64,000 nucleotides of DNA from Sthenelais limicola (Eukaryota; Annelida; Polychaeta; Phyllodocida; Sigalionidae): contig OW804095.1 of NCBI GenBank assembly GCA_942159475.1, positions 58,928,773 to 58,992,772 of the forward strand, in the 5' to 3' direction. The position numbers were made by a program, and so were the translations under genes. This document shows, in pieces, positions 23,640 to 35,997 of this stretch. The notes beneath the pieces were generated by a model, which saw only the letters and a program-made list of their open reading frames with translations, had not been told where the DNA came from and ran no database searches. Every line of letters begins with the position of its first letter. The first letter of the stretch is position 1.

Positions 23640-26600
23640 CCATTCAGTCGTAGTATAATAAATGTATACATATATGTAATTTGTATGCAGGATATATAAA
23701 TCATATTCAACTAGATGTGGTCATATTATAATGAACTCTAATTGTGATTGCCTCCTGATGTTCCACCAATGACCGGAGTATTACATGATCTCATGTTGGG
23801 AGAAAGATGCAGGAATCTGAGGCCGTCTTTTAAATTTTTACATGGAAACCAACCCCAAGCGAGGGCAGCGTTCGGAGCCAATAGTGTGTGTACATAGACA
23901 GATATATTACTGATTTGACCCGCTGACAGAGGTGGTCGAATGGGGCCTCTCTTCTCAGGGTCGCCGCTCCCAATTATCGCAAATGTCTGAAAGGAAAACC
24001 ATCAAAGACAGAGTTTTGAGTCTGGTACATTTAACGCCTCGGTGCTCCTATAAAGTAGGCCACCTCGAGTTTCTCATTCTCAACAGACTCCATAAAGCCC
24101 GCCCGACAAAAGGAGCCACTCAGTGTTCTCCCCAAGATAAAAGAAATAGCTCCTATTTATGGGCTGACGGGAGGATATCTCCGAAGAGGCTTCAAGTCAA
24201 TGGAAGCGAGCCATATTAGTGGTACTTTCTGTATGATCATGATGCAGCTTGATATCCCAGTGATATTTATGATTCATGCCAAAACATCTACACAGGCATA
24301 GTGTCTTTGCATTATCAAGTAGATGCAACGATCCAAACGCCTCAAAATGAAATTGCAAATAGTATTCCCCAACTCCCAAGTATACAAATACCCGTTTTCG
24401 TCGCAAAAGCCACGTTCACTTAAATCCCAAAAGAAATGGTAATCTGTCACATCTATTCATCTCTGCGAGCAAACCAAGCCCTAGTTGAATTTAGAGAACA
24501 CGGAATATGTTTGAGGGGATGCACCGGCTTAGCGAGGATACCATGCAGTAGTATATTGGATTAGGCCCATGCAGCTGGCCACTTCTTTCCTTGTCTAGAG
24601 TCACTTTATTGTGGAGCTCCTCTCCTGCGTTCCGGTAGCACGTGGCCACAAGGTTATTAAGTTTCTAGGCCAGTTTCACTAAACGCCTCTCAAAACGAGA
24701 TAAATATATCCAAGGGATTATATAGGCAGATCAACTGGTTAGGTTACACATTTACTACGGCGATCACCATGAGGGTAGGTTAAAGTACAACTCCCCGGAG
24801 ATCCTCCTTCACTGCCTTAGTAATTGGTCAGTAAATAACATGTGTTAGATGTCTAGCGGCATTTTATGTAAAGGGGAAAGGGGAAGATGTGAATGCCCTT
24901 GCATGCAATTAGTGTCAGCTACACGGACCTGTCAGAAATCCCAATTGTTGAAAGTATATATAGTATATTATATAATATACTATTATATATTATTATATAT
25001 ATATATATATATTATATATATATATAACATAATAGTATATTTACGACGGATGAAAAGCCGAAATAATCATATTCATGCCCTTATATGTACGCAAAACTTA
25101 TACAACCAGATGTTTTGAGTTGATGGACTGCACCTAGCGCCTATAATACCTATCGTTGATATCCTGAAATTGATCTCTCTTTTGTTAATTTTGTTTCTCA
25201 AATTTTCTCGAATGGAGACATGATGAGATTTAAAATCTAGGGTTTGGGTTTATTTACGCCTTAATAAATACAATGACAAGCCCTCAAATATACTGCTCCC
25301 CGAACCTCTACCTAACGTCCAAATTAGATATTGGGTTTTGGTAGCTAAGTATCAAATCTTCGGCGTAATAAGTGATAATAGCTACATACGGATTGTATAT
25401 ATAGGCAAAATATAGTGTTGGCCAAAGTTTAATATATACACTGCCACCTCAACTAAAGCATGTATTTATAGCAGGTTCTGCGAATGCGGAGTTAGCTTGC
25501 TGTTTGTTCAATATAGCAACCGAAAGTTGGCCCTTCCTTCTTCTCTCAATAGAACATCAGCACGGGAGCCTCTTGCATTGGGATTCTTGGACCGAGAGAA
25601 TCAAAGTCCTTGTGGGGTTTCCACCGATGGGCTGGGCTTTCAGATAGCATCGTCTAGGGGTTCTACCACAATTGATTGTCCCGAATCAAAGCTTCCTCTT
25701 GCTTGTACACCATTAAGTACTTGTCTAGGAGTTTGGAATTCAGTTCCAAACCAATGTCTTTCCGCGGCCTCCCCAATAGGTCAAGCTTGAACGCCGTGAA
25801 TAGTCTATCGGAAAAGTCCAATCACTACTTACGATTATATGTGACATTCCACTCACACTATACTTCCCTGTGGAGCATTGGAGGGAGACAGTTCACTCCT
25901 TTGCGACCATTTACCCGATTCCAATTGCCGGATACCAACGCCCATCAAATGGGGAAAATAGCTCTTTAACCGCTACTTCATACGAAATAAACAAGACTCG
26001 GCGCATGTCACTTTCATCGATTGAGGTTGGAATGTTAGAGTTGTTTCCCATTGAGTGAACATGTTTCTGGGTGTGGCTGTAGCCTTTCGAATGTAATACG
26101 ACGAGGGGTTGCGACAAACTGAACACACTTCGGCGCAAACATGTTTCCTTTTCTGGGCACGCCTACCACACTAATTACCAAACAACGAAAACAAACACTT
26201 TCGCTTCTAGAGAAGGGCAATTTCCTAACAACACAGCAGGTGGTATTTTGGTACCCTTTTCCAAAAATCGAAATTTATACTTGCCTTGCAGGCGTCCAAA
26301 ACCTAAAAGGTATCTGCACTGTCTCCATCAATAGAATTCTAATATTCCCTTGACCTTTTTCTACACTCGAGAGGAAATATCTTTAAAGAAAATTGCATTC
26401 AGGGGGAACATGAATTGAAATGATACGAATATTTAATATTTCTTTACTGGCACACGCAAAATCAAACAATTTGACAGACATTGTCGGAATGATAAGACGG
26501 TTTTATACTTCATTATGGGAAAATCAAAAACATGGATCCTTGAAAGTATGTGTCAGCCTGCGAAGCGCTGACAGTGCCTTGTCATTTATCAGCTCCACCA

Positions 26601-28380
26601 CTATTTCCCTTGAGGAGGTAACAGCATGTAGCCGCCAGTGTGAATCTCCCTATGGAGAATTTTGACTGATTAAATGCATGTCATCAATGAACAGATGCCC
26701 AGCAGGCCGTCACATACATGGATCTAGAACAACACACCTAGAAGTGCGGCCCCCTCTTGGGTTGCCCTCTCATATTATACATCAAAGGCTTGAGGGAATT
26801 CATCATGATTAGTATTAGAATTCATCAACTAGACTATCCAAACTTATATGTACACATGGTAGGGGGAATGATGTTCTATTTTATATATTGTAGTGGTTAC
26901 ATTAGACTGATATATAGGTATTCATTTGTCTTAATGGTGCTGGTCTCGTATACGACAGCAATGATACAAATTCTTGGTTCATCTAGCATTATTCACTGGT
27001 AAATTTAATCCTTTATGTACCGCTTTAAGTCAACACATACATGTACGTCGATAATGGAATGAACCCCTTCCGATCGTTTTCAGAGAATTCCTTTTCGTAT
27101 CCAATATTCGTTTATAGGAACCTATTCTTGTAGGAATCTATTTATCACCATACGCTGCCAAATAAAGCCCTATTATATATTGTAAACATAATGTGTGAGT
27201 ATATGGTGCCATGACGAATATTCTTCCATTAATGGCGTATGAGACAGATTTAAGCCAGATTCCATGGACAAACATGTGAAAAAGGGGAAATTTTGCCATC
27301 CTCAAGGGATTATGCTGATTTGTAGCCTATTTTAATGTTATGAACAACCTCAAACTATGCAAAACAAACATTACCATTGATTATTTTACACCGTTGTGGA
27401 ACTCATTCGCTTTCCATTCAGTGCTTTCCGGCATGAATTAAAAGCCAACAAAAGGGCACTGTCAGCATGCATAGATAGTTTGGCATAAAATTCCATTCCT
27501 GCTAGAGTCATTAGTTTTGGTATTAATCATTCTTAATCCCTGAAGCGTATCCAATATTCTCCGACATTTTATTCACCCTTAGCACGAAGGCCGGAATAAA
27601 AAAAAATGAAATGACAAAGTTGTAACTGAATAAAGCGTGTGGATGAAAAGAACTTTCTCGGATGAGATGAACTAATCGATTCCAGATCAGATCACTATGG
27701 ATATTGTCCATGACTTTTTACAAACGGCACAACGGGTACCAAATTTCCATCACACAGTTTCCACATAAGATCGAAGGGGTATAAATAGAAATACGTCCAT
27801 ATGTGTCACTCGATTTATTAACCAGAATGGAACATTTTTGGAAGATGATTTACATGATTCTTAGTGTAAGCAGCTGTAGATGATTCATTGCCTGTGTATA
27901 GCTACCTCTGGATTTATTCTTGATTTGATGCACCAATTTTCCATTAGCAGTACGGCTACTTAAACGTACTTGCCTCAGTTCGTGCTCTTGTATTGTTTCT
28001 ATTAATTGGTATTGGTCCATGCAGCGGTTGGATGTTTTTCTTTGAAATGCCTTGGTCCTAAGTTCTGTTTATGAGAGGGAATCTTAATAGGTTGATGCAG
28101 GTGCTTTTGAGCCTAAGTGCACCTATATGAATACAAATGCCTGTAGCTGGCTATCAACTTGCCTGAGAAAGAAAAGATGCACCCATGGTGACAAATATTT
28201 CCTGGCCATTGTTTGGATTTATTATATGTGCATTCCATTTGAGAGGTGCGATAAGTGGGGTGCAATAAAAATTCGAATTGGGTTTTCTTTTAGCTTTTAG
28301 ATACATTATGAATACATTATGAAGTCCAGAATAAAGGTTTATATATCGATATTTGTCTATGCTAGGGGCATATGATAAAT
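23640..28380. other. Intergenic stretch with one GC-richer block
   Basis: An A/T-only tract lies at about 24955-25025. The block 25480-26360 is noticeably less AT-rich than its neighbours and carries several overlapping open frames on both strands (plus 25497-25790 and 25676-25969; minus 25821..25663 and 26138..25911). None resembles a family I can name. It may be a decayed element or pseudogene. The remainder shows nothing. Confidence 0.35.
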
Positions 28381-28443
28381 AGTGAATGGAACTCGGTACT
28401 AGTAATTGAATATTTCAATTACTAGCACCTCGTTCCATTCACT
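28381..28443. repeat. Short hairpin, second member of the AATGGAACTCG family
   Basis: AGTGAATGGAAC (28381) and GTTCCATTCACT (ending 28443) are exact complements. Inside, CTAGTAATTGAA and TTCAATTACTAG are also exact complements. It shares its ends with 20660-20763. Confidence 0.6.
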
Positions 28444-29865
28444 CTCTATATGGCCATAATTATATATGAATGAACCATGTATAGAAATAGATTCCTAGAG
28501 ATGCAGGGAGTCTTTGCATACAAGATCTTTGCTGTGGGGCATATACAAAATTTTGGATCATTTCCAACGCCCCACAAGCAAATCAGCGTTCTCAAATATC
28601 AGAGTGCTCTCTAGACCACCATAAAGCAGTTTGTAGGATATATACAATGATAATTTATATACAGCACTCTGCACTATTGTCACCAAGCAGTAGCTGGCAG
28701 TACCACATTTAAATATATATCCCACAGGTACACACACACTTCTGAGCTATATAAATTATCAGCTTTGCAAGGCATGGTAGGGGATCGGTGGGCATATATG
28801 ACCCAACTTTGGGCCAGATACTGTATAATTCGGATCTGACAGCTATATGGTTGTGCATACATTTTGTGGGCTGTATAGGTTATCGGATTTGTGAGGTATA
28901 TATATGAAGAGGGATTTGTGGGCCATTTCTACTGCAATCTGTTTTTTTTTAAATTTCACAGCATCGTTATTTCGACGTACTTCCTGCCGCCTGCTTATTC
29001 TAACAAATTAGTTGGTTAATTCATCTGGAGTTAGTTTTGATAGACGTATTCGGTAGATCTTCAGGATAGTGGTTGGAGGGGGTAGAGCAGAAAGTGGGAC
29101 CAGTGTGGGACCAATGTGGCAAATAACTTATGGGATATTATACATTATTAACACATTATGTTGAGAGAAAATCTTTTTTCAAAAATAGGTTAAAGGCTGG
29201 AATATCTTTATTCCTAACAATAGTTTGTTCTAGCGAGCCACTATTTGATACTCAAGGGAGCTTCTGTCCCGCTCGGTGTGTGGTCTGAATTGGTACAAAA
29301 TTGGTGCTTTTCATAAAACATCATCATGAGGTATATAAACCATGCCTCCTAAGCAGGTCTCATTTTGTGCCCCACAATAAGGTCTTATTTTGGTACCCCA
29401 TATCTATTTGGTGCCCCATATCTAATATTGAATGTCATGATAGTCTGGTCATATATTACCCCATGATGATGCACCATTGTAACAAGTATTAATGTTGAAA
29501 GTGGGTCCAATGAAGCTTTTTTTTTTTATTATATCACCTACTCCGATATTTTCATGATAAACACTCTTGACATTTCTTCTCGTTCCGACTACTCTAGGAC
29601 CTCCCGGGATAACGATTTGAGCAGTTTCAGTACACATCTGCCAGTAAAAGAAATTAGGCATGCATTATTGCACAAATTGCATGATTTGTTCAATGCCAAT
29701 ACTAGACTTTCCGAAGTGGACTTTAGTCCTGGAACTAAAAAGTCTTCTCCTCTTGACTGTACACGTTCCTGGGAAGAGTGTGTCTTTTATACATAAGAGG
29801 TTGTGTAAAATGCCAGCTCTTTGATGCCAAGTTTGGCTGTCTCAAATTGCGTGAGTGAGCCACTA
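28444..29865. other. Intergenic stretch, nothing recognised
   Basis: An 80-codon open frame at 29554-29796 on the plus strand has no recognisable domain and no clear splice context. No other feature is supported. Confidence 0.35.
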
Positions 29866-30150
29866 CCTAGGTGTGATCACAACTGAATAGAGCGCGCCAG
29901 AAGCACGAAAAACGGAAGTGCTCCACCCTCCGACGCCCTTACAGAGCATGCGCAGAATATAGTAGCACTTCCGGGAGGCTGTATGGAGCAAGTGATTGCA
30001 CTAACAAGACTAGAATAGTTCGAGTCTATAAAAATTGGGCGTCTGGGCTACAACTCAATAAATCAGTCTATCACGCCAGTTACAAGCTGGTGAAATTCCT
30101 GTTTTACTCCTATCTACCCCAAGGGGGGCATTCCATCGTACTAATTAGGA
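29866..30150 (+). repeat. Possible solo LTR-like segment
   Basis: A locally GC-richer segment starts near TGTGATCACA (29871). It contains a TATA-like CTATAAAAA (about 30026), then an AATAAA (about 30058), then a pyrimidine-rich end at about 30105-30120 followed by AAGGGGGGCA. The TATA-to-polyA order within about 250 bp is that of an LTR. No second copy, gag or pol lies in the window and the ends are uncertain. Confidence 0.3.
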
Positions 30151-33100
30151 GAGGTGTTGGATTAATCAGTCCGGATGGAATAATTGGCACCTCCCTCCGG
30201 CTCGAGTTTGTCGGCCTATGCAATTGTAATTTAGATTAGGGATGCACCTTCTTTCATTAATTCTCGGGTCGTCCATAGTGAATAACATGGAGGAAGGACG
30301 TAGCCAGAACCCTATAACTGCGGGCATCCGTGCATAATTATGGACACCCCGTCACAGCTTCCGTAATATATCGGATGGCGAGATGTAATTTCCAGAGATG
30401 TGTCCAAACCTTTATTCTGCACTGGCGTCCAGTGAAGATCGATCTGAGCCCAGAGGGATATCCACTTCCACTTTATTTCTGAATGATGGAGTACTCGGGT
30501 CTTCCATAAAGCTATGATATATCTGCTGTTGGTAAATGCTTGAAGCTAACAGTATCTCTATTAGATGATTGTATACCCTCACTGCAATTACCTGGAACCT
30601 GCTGTATACAGTATACACTATTCTATGCAAATCGACTTTAATATATCAATAATCATAGTATCAGTAATTGTATCCACAATAATGCACAGTAATGGATGTC
30701 TTTCTTAAGCACTGTTAGCTAGAGAACAGCAGCAGTTCTCAATTGACCTTCCGTCCAAGGCCATGAAATGAACTTCTATCGAACATTTTTTCGTTCCTGT
30801 TAGCTTCCCTGATACCTTCCAATCGAATCAAATCTCATGAGCTTCATATCTTCTGAAAGGTGTCATATTGTATGCCACATTCCGGGAATAAACAGACATT
30901 GCAATTTTAAGATTTGATACTGCATATAATATAATGCTACATCCAGTTTTTTTTTAGAATTTCGTTCGGCTTGCTCACGTCTGCTGCTGGACGCTATTTC
31001 ATCAGGGGTCAAACCACTGTTCTAAACTGTCTTTCAACATTTTCATTGGTATTGCGAGCAGACTCGGCATGAAGGAGAACATGAAAGCAGGGAGTGAAAG
31101 AGATGAGAGAGAAGGGAGGGAGAGAGAAACTGGGCGAATATGGACGAGAGGGGAGAGAGGAGAGGAAAGAAAAATGTGACCTTCAGGCCCCGACATCATA
31201 GACATGTTTGCTCCAAATTGCCTTCACTATTTCACCGGCCAAGTAGTTGGTTGCTAATGTTCGAGACTGCCTATGAATTAAAATCAAGCTGAGTCTGTGG
31301 TGTGAATCTTAGTCATCTGCGAGCTAAAACTGTCTTTGTCCCTCGGTATCGGAGAACCCATGTATCGGACCTGTCCCTGATAGAATATTGATTGTGGCTT
31401 CTGTAGACCCTTTGGAAGGTCAGACCATCACAAATATCTCCTCCAGTAATACATACAAGCTGAGAGGATGTGTGGAGAAGATTACTTCTATAGATGCATA
31501 TTATAAATGGAGTATGTGTTCAAGCTTTAGGATTTTATACGGTATCATACTTTGCGCATTTACTAAGTGCCGACGATCAGCAATCATCAGCAATCATTAG
31601 CAATCATTAGGGATCATTATAAGCTATAAGCCAATTGATTGTTTTTTCATTTGAACCTATTCATTCATAGTCTGCTAGCCACAGAATATGCACTGATAAT
31701 ATAATATATTAGGTGGTTCTAATACAATACAGTATTGTTATACATTTTATTATCTAAGCAGACGGATGGGTGAGTCTATGCAAGCCGATGAGGCATAAAT
31801 TCTGTCAGACTACAGGTTCCGATATTGTTGAATCAAACATGCATACACCAAATAATATATGGACCTTCACATTAGAAGCACTGTATTTCACATTATAGAA
31901 CATTTTTTATAGATCATGAACACATAATCGACTTTTTAAGTGCATGAACCCGAACCAAAGATTAAACCACCAATGCCTGATAGTAAGTTGGTAGAACACC
32001 TCGTACTACTTGGCTACATGATTTCATGGGGCTCGCTCTAATTCTGGTAAATCAGAACAAAAATCGGCGCCAGGATTTGGCGCGTGGAAGGGGTGCATTG
32101 TCTGTGGATTTTATTCAGCCTCATCAGTTCTAGTCTTGTATCCCAACAGCAATGAGCTTGGCATTGGGTATAGCAGGCAAAGCCCCTCTCTGACTTGTGC
32201 CAAGCCTCATTAGTCACGGTGTTCTGTATTAATACAATGCCGGAGGCCTGCTTCAACTGTCCCAGATGGTGTTTTTCTTCAGCAAAAGGAAACACTCGGT
32301 TTTGGGTGCATGGGGAGATAGCCCAGTCCTGTTTATTGTTATCGAAAAACAACAATTAGTTCTCATTCTCATACACAATCTTCTCCGTTATGCATTGCCT
32401 CGATGCAGATATCAATCCTTCTCTAGGTAGTAAAAACTACGTGATAACTTGCAATTCTGTAGTATATTGCAGTCGTTTCGGTCGCGGGACATCATATTGC
32501 CAGATATACCGACATCCCTTTTCATGATGAATGGGTCCTATTATAGATATCGCAAGGAGCTGTAGGATTTCATCATAATACTCTCACATACCGGACTGCA
32601 CCATATTGATTCCCGCAAACCATAGCATAATTTAACATGGTTTGGAACTCTTTGCTCATTACGACATGTACTTTAGATATTGTAGTATTTAGATATAATA
32701 AATGGACGATACCATATCCTGAACTAATGGAGAAATAGTGGCTACATTCACCGGAAGAGGTTTCATTCTGTTTATGAAGACACAATTATATATATGTGCT
32801 GTACAACGGGTAGAGGGTTGACATCTTATGTGGAAAGGGGGCAACTAAGAATATTTTTTAAACCGTGACAATATATAGCTTGTCAGTTGTCGGATACAAA
32901 ATGTTACGCCATTGCTTTCCAGCGTATTCCTCCGGTATCATCTAATCCAAATTACTGTATCAATTATTGGGGAATATTCCGATGAGAAAAATATGTTGAG
33001 AGGAAAAAGGGAAGATATTCTTGTTATTTTTTCTATTTTTGAATCGGTTGAGTTCTAGAAGCCAGACTGCAGTGGTTCTGTCTCCATTCACAACGCGATG

Positions 33101-35101
33101 GTGATACATGTATATATGAGCATGTGTGTGTCTGCCTCTGTATTTGTAAGTCAAAATAATTTATTGTATATTGGTGTGCTACACCCGCAGTGATTGCATG
33201 GATTAAATTTGCCGCATGGGTCTACATCAAGATGTGAAAATGGTTGGTCTTTCTATCGTCTGATAGAAAATGAGGATCTATTGAAGTGTCTGGTTTTTCT
33301 TTTCGAGAAATGGGTGCAGGTTATTGATTAAAAGGATCTGCTTTTCTACACATGCCTCAACAGAAAATGAAAGGAATCGTCATGAAAAATTGGAAACATC
33401 CCACTCTAGCACCCTTTTGAAGCGCGAGGAGAGAATAGAACCCTTTTGTCATTCTAATCTGTGTTGCAACAGGAGCGTTCTGTACCAGTTCATCCCTCAA
33501 TTGCTTCATGCCGAAACTCTTCAGCGAGCTTCATCGATATCCTTTTTTTCGCCACTAGATCGCCGTCCTTCCCCTGTGATCGTATGGTGTCTGTTGAAGC
33601 ATTCCCAACATCTAAAAAATCACTCAGGCGTTACCTCATCTTAATGGCGTAGCCTGCATTGCTTCATTTAACTTAAATGTTCTATTTGCATCAAGTTGTA
33701 GGCAAGAGTTTACATCGGCAATAGACGCTCGATTACTTTAAGTATATACTGGGTTCGATACCAAGTTTCTGTGGTGTTCTCATTTATCATTATTGCAAGA
33801 GACAAGAGAGTTTAAAATTAAATGAGCAAGTCCCTCGAAATAACAATGCCTGTGGCTTACGAGTCTCCCAGTCCATCGGATATTATTGATTCCCATGTGT
33901 AGTGTAGTAATGGTGTTTACAATCATGTAGGTATTTGCTTTCCTCTTTCTACTAATTCGGACATGAGCTTGAGGAGTAATGCTCCACATTTTTCTCACAG
34001 ATAGTTATTGACGTATGTGGTCAGTTATTGCCACCCTCATGACATTGTACTTATCGAGAAATATATATGTGTGTGTGATATGTAGATGTGAAGACCATTT
34101 TACTACCAAACGATACGGATTAGATTTACTAAATTTACCACAGTTTCTCTTAGAATGAAACTCGATAAAACGAATATCATTTTTTAAAACCGTCCTATAC
34201 TTCAGGAGGGGAGATATTATGAAAACTCCATTAAGAAAATAAGTTCGACGATTGTTGTTAAAAGGTGAAGCATCGGAAAACACGTTTAGTCAAGGCAACC
34301 GATCAGGAAGCATTCAGGTACGAGAGCACCTAAAGGAAACCAGGGTCTGATGTGCGATGTGAGATAAGAAAATAACATCTGTTAAATCTGGAGACATTCA
34401 TTATCCTTTAAAGCACTGTCTGAGAAGGATTGACGCGTGTATACATTCGCCCATACAGGGTCCCATTCATTTTGTATGTCTACCCTGTTCATATTCCCCT
34501 TGACATGCATTGTTTCTTAGGACAAGGAGACCTGTCTCGTTACTATATTTATGATGACGTTTCTGTATGTTTTACAGCAATCTGCTCTATACAGGTTTCA
34601 TTATTATTTTACTTGTCTATGAATATTTCCCTGGTCGTATACTGCTTGGTCGGTTATTTTATCAATAATGGGGCCTGAAATGCTAAATTGCTTGCGGATA
34701 TTATAGTGAGAGACCACGAGCATGCGAGGATAACAGGGAAAACATAGGAGTGAGAAACATAGGAGTGAGACCTTTGATGCGATCTGATTGATTATTTTAA
34801 TGAGGCTATGTTTACTATCAAAGAATACAGAAAAGGAAAAACTGTTGAATGTATGCCAGACCCGGCCCTGTTCAGCCTTACGTTAGTCACACCCTGAAGA
34901 GTTGAAATTTCCCAGATATTTTGGTTCGCCCTCAACAGCTTATCCCTGGTGCATCGACTCTCAGATACATTCCAATCAAGGTCATTGTTTAGGTTTTGAC
35001 ATTGACCAATATTCCAGACGTGGCCAATCTTAAAGACTTTTACAATATTCCTGAATGATATTTGGGATCTGTGGGTATAATTTAACAGGCATAGAGTATA
35101 T
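30151..35101. other. Intergenic stretch, nothing firmly recognised
   Basis: A purine-rich tract lies at about 31070-31175. Around 33460-33650 on the plus strand, a short frame ending FPTSKKSLRRYL loosely resembles the extreme C-terminus of a LINE reverse transcriptase; too short to call. A 105-codon frame on the minus strand (32355..32038) has no recognisable similarity. Confidence 0.35.
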
Positions 35102-35153
35102 GAGCAATGGTAACCCTGTCAGGCATATATGCCTGTCAGGGTTACCATTGCTC
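35102..35153. repeat. 52-bp nearly perfect palindrome
   Basis: GAGCAATGGTAACCCTG... is followed directly by its complement ...CAGGGTTACCATTGCTC. Only one position pair fails to match and there is no loop. It lies about 250 bp upstream of the signal-peptide exon. Confidence 0.9.
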
Positions 35154-35352
35154 TTATAAAAGTATATGCCAAAGATAAAGACCCCATTATGCAATCCCCG
35201 TTGTAGCCCGGTGAGTGACCATGGGTTGGAGTGGCAGACGGAGAATCTCGGACCATTGCTGCTCCTAAATATTAAACACGTATGATGTATACGCTTGATG
35301 ATTGCGGTTAATAATTATCGTGCTTCTTGCTAATGTTTCAGGTCACGGAATC

Positions 35353-35997
35353 ATGATGTCCCGGTTACTTCTACCCCTTCTGGTTATTCTATCGCTGACT
35401 CACCTCGTGTCACTCAAATCTCTAGACCACCACAAACATGGCGAAAACTCACTAGAAGATAATAAGGACAATCAGGTACATATCAGCAAGGGGGTAAAAT
35501 AACTAAACAGGCCAGGACCACCTTCGATGCAGTGATTAATATTAAACCCCGTTTTATCCAGCAACAAATGAATGCTGTTTTTTATTAGCAATTTCACATT
35601 TCGTATGTGGTATCGCTCTCTAGTTCTGGAAATTAACACTTAACATTGATCATTGACATCTGGACGAAGGTTTAAGAATTCACCTCCGTTAGAAGGTGTA
35701 CATTTCATATGGAAATGTGTGGATTTGAATGGGAAACTTTGATAGCATATAACAGGAATAGCTTCACTTGCATTATGAACCCGGTTAAAATATAGATGAG
35801 AATGTGGTTAGACTGCTTAAAATCCTACTGAGATTATGGGTTTGAGACGTAACATTTGTTTCTAAGGATATAATCTTTATTTCCTCTAAATATTGCAGGT
35901 ACCAGAGGATGACTCTGACTACCATCCAGAGGGAAGCGGTGGCCATTTAAATCTCTATTTAGCGCATGATGCTGGTCGGGCACCATGGAACAAGTGA
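35353..35997 (+). CDS. Small secreted protein, signal-peptide exon plus nearest terminal exon
   Basis: The first coding exon (35353-35475, 41 codons) follows a TAATGTTTCAG acceptor at 35341, so a 5'UTR exon lies upstream. It starts with tandem ATGs; Kozak context does not decide between them. It encodes a hydrophobic signal-peptide-like start (LLLPLLVILSL) and an acidic/His-rich tail (DHHKHGENSLEDNKDN), and ends at CAG/GTACAT in phase 0. The next exon (35899-35997) follows ATATTGCAG in phase 0, encodes 32 residues from VPEDDSDYHPEG to AGRAPWNK, and ends in TGA, giving 73 residues. There is no cysteine, so it is not a disulfide-rich peptide; a neuropeptide-like or other secreted precursor is possible but not shown. 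A possible AATAAA is at 37026, about 1 kb downstream. Two further candidate terminal exons at 41965 and 43508 are also phase 0. I do not recognise the family. Confidence 0.45.

Noticed and set aside
23929..23990. tRNA-like GGTGGTCGAATGGGG stretch
   Set aside because: No acceptor stem, anticodon arm or T-loop could be drawn.
32038..32355. 105-codon minus-strand frame
   Set aside because: No recognisable motif, no splice sites, composition not clearly coding.
33324..33652. Two overlapping plus-strand frames, possible LINE C-terminus
   Set aside because: Only a dozen residues loosely match the end of LINE RTs; too short and the upstream part does not fit.
33640..33760. tRNA-derived SINE (A box-like TGGCGTAGCCTG and B box-like GGGTTCGATACC)
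   Set aside because: The two boxes are about 100 bp apart, too far for a tRNA-type promoter, and there is no tRNA-like fold or tail.
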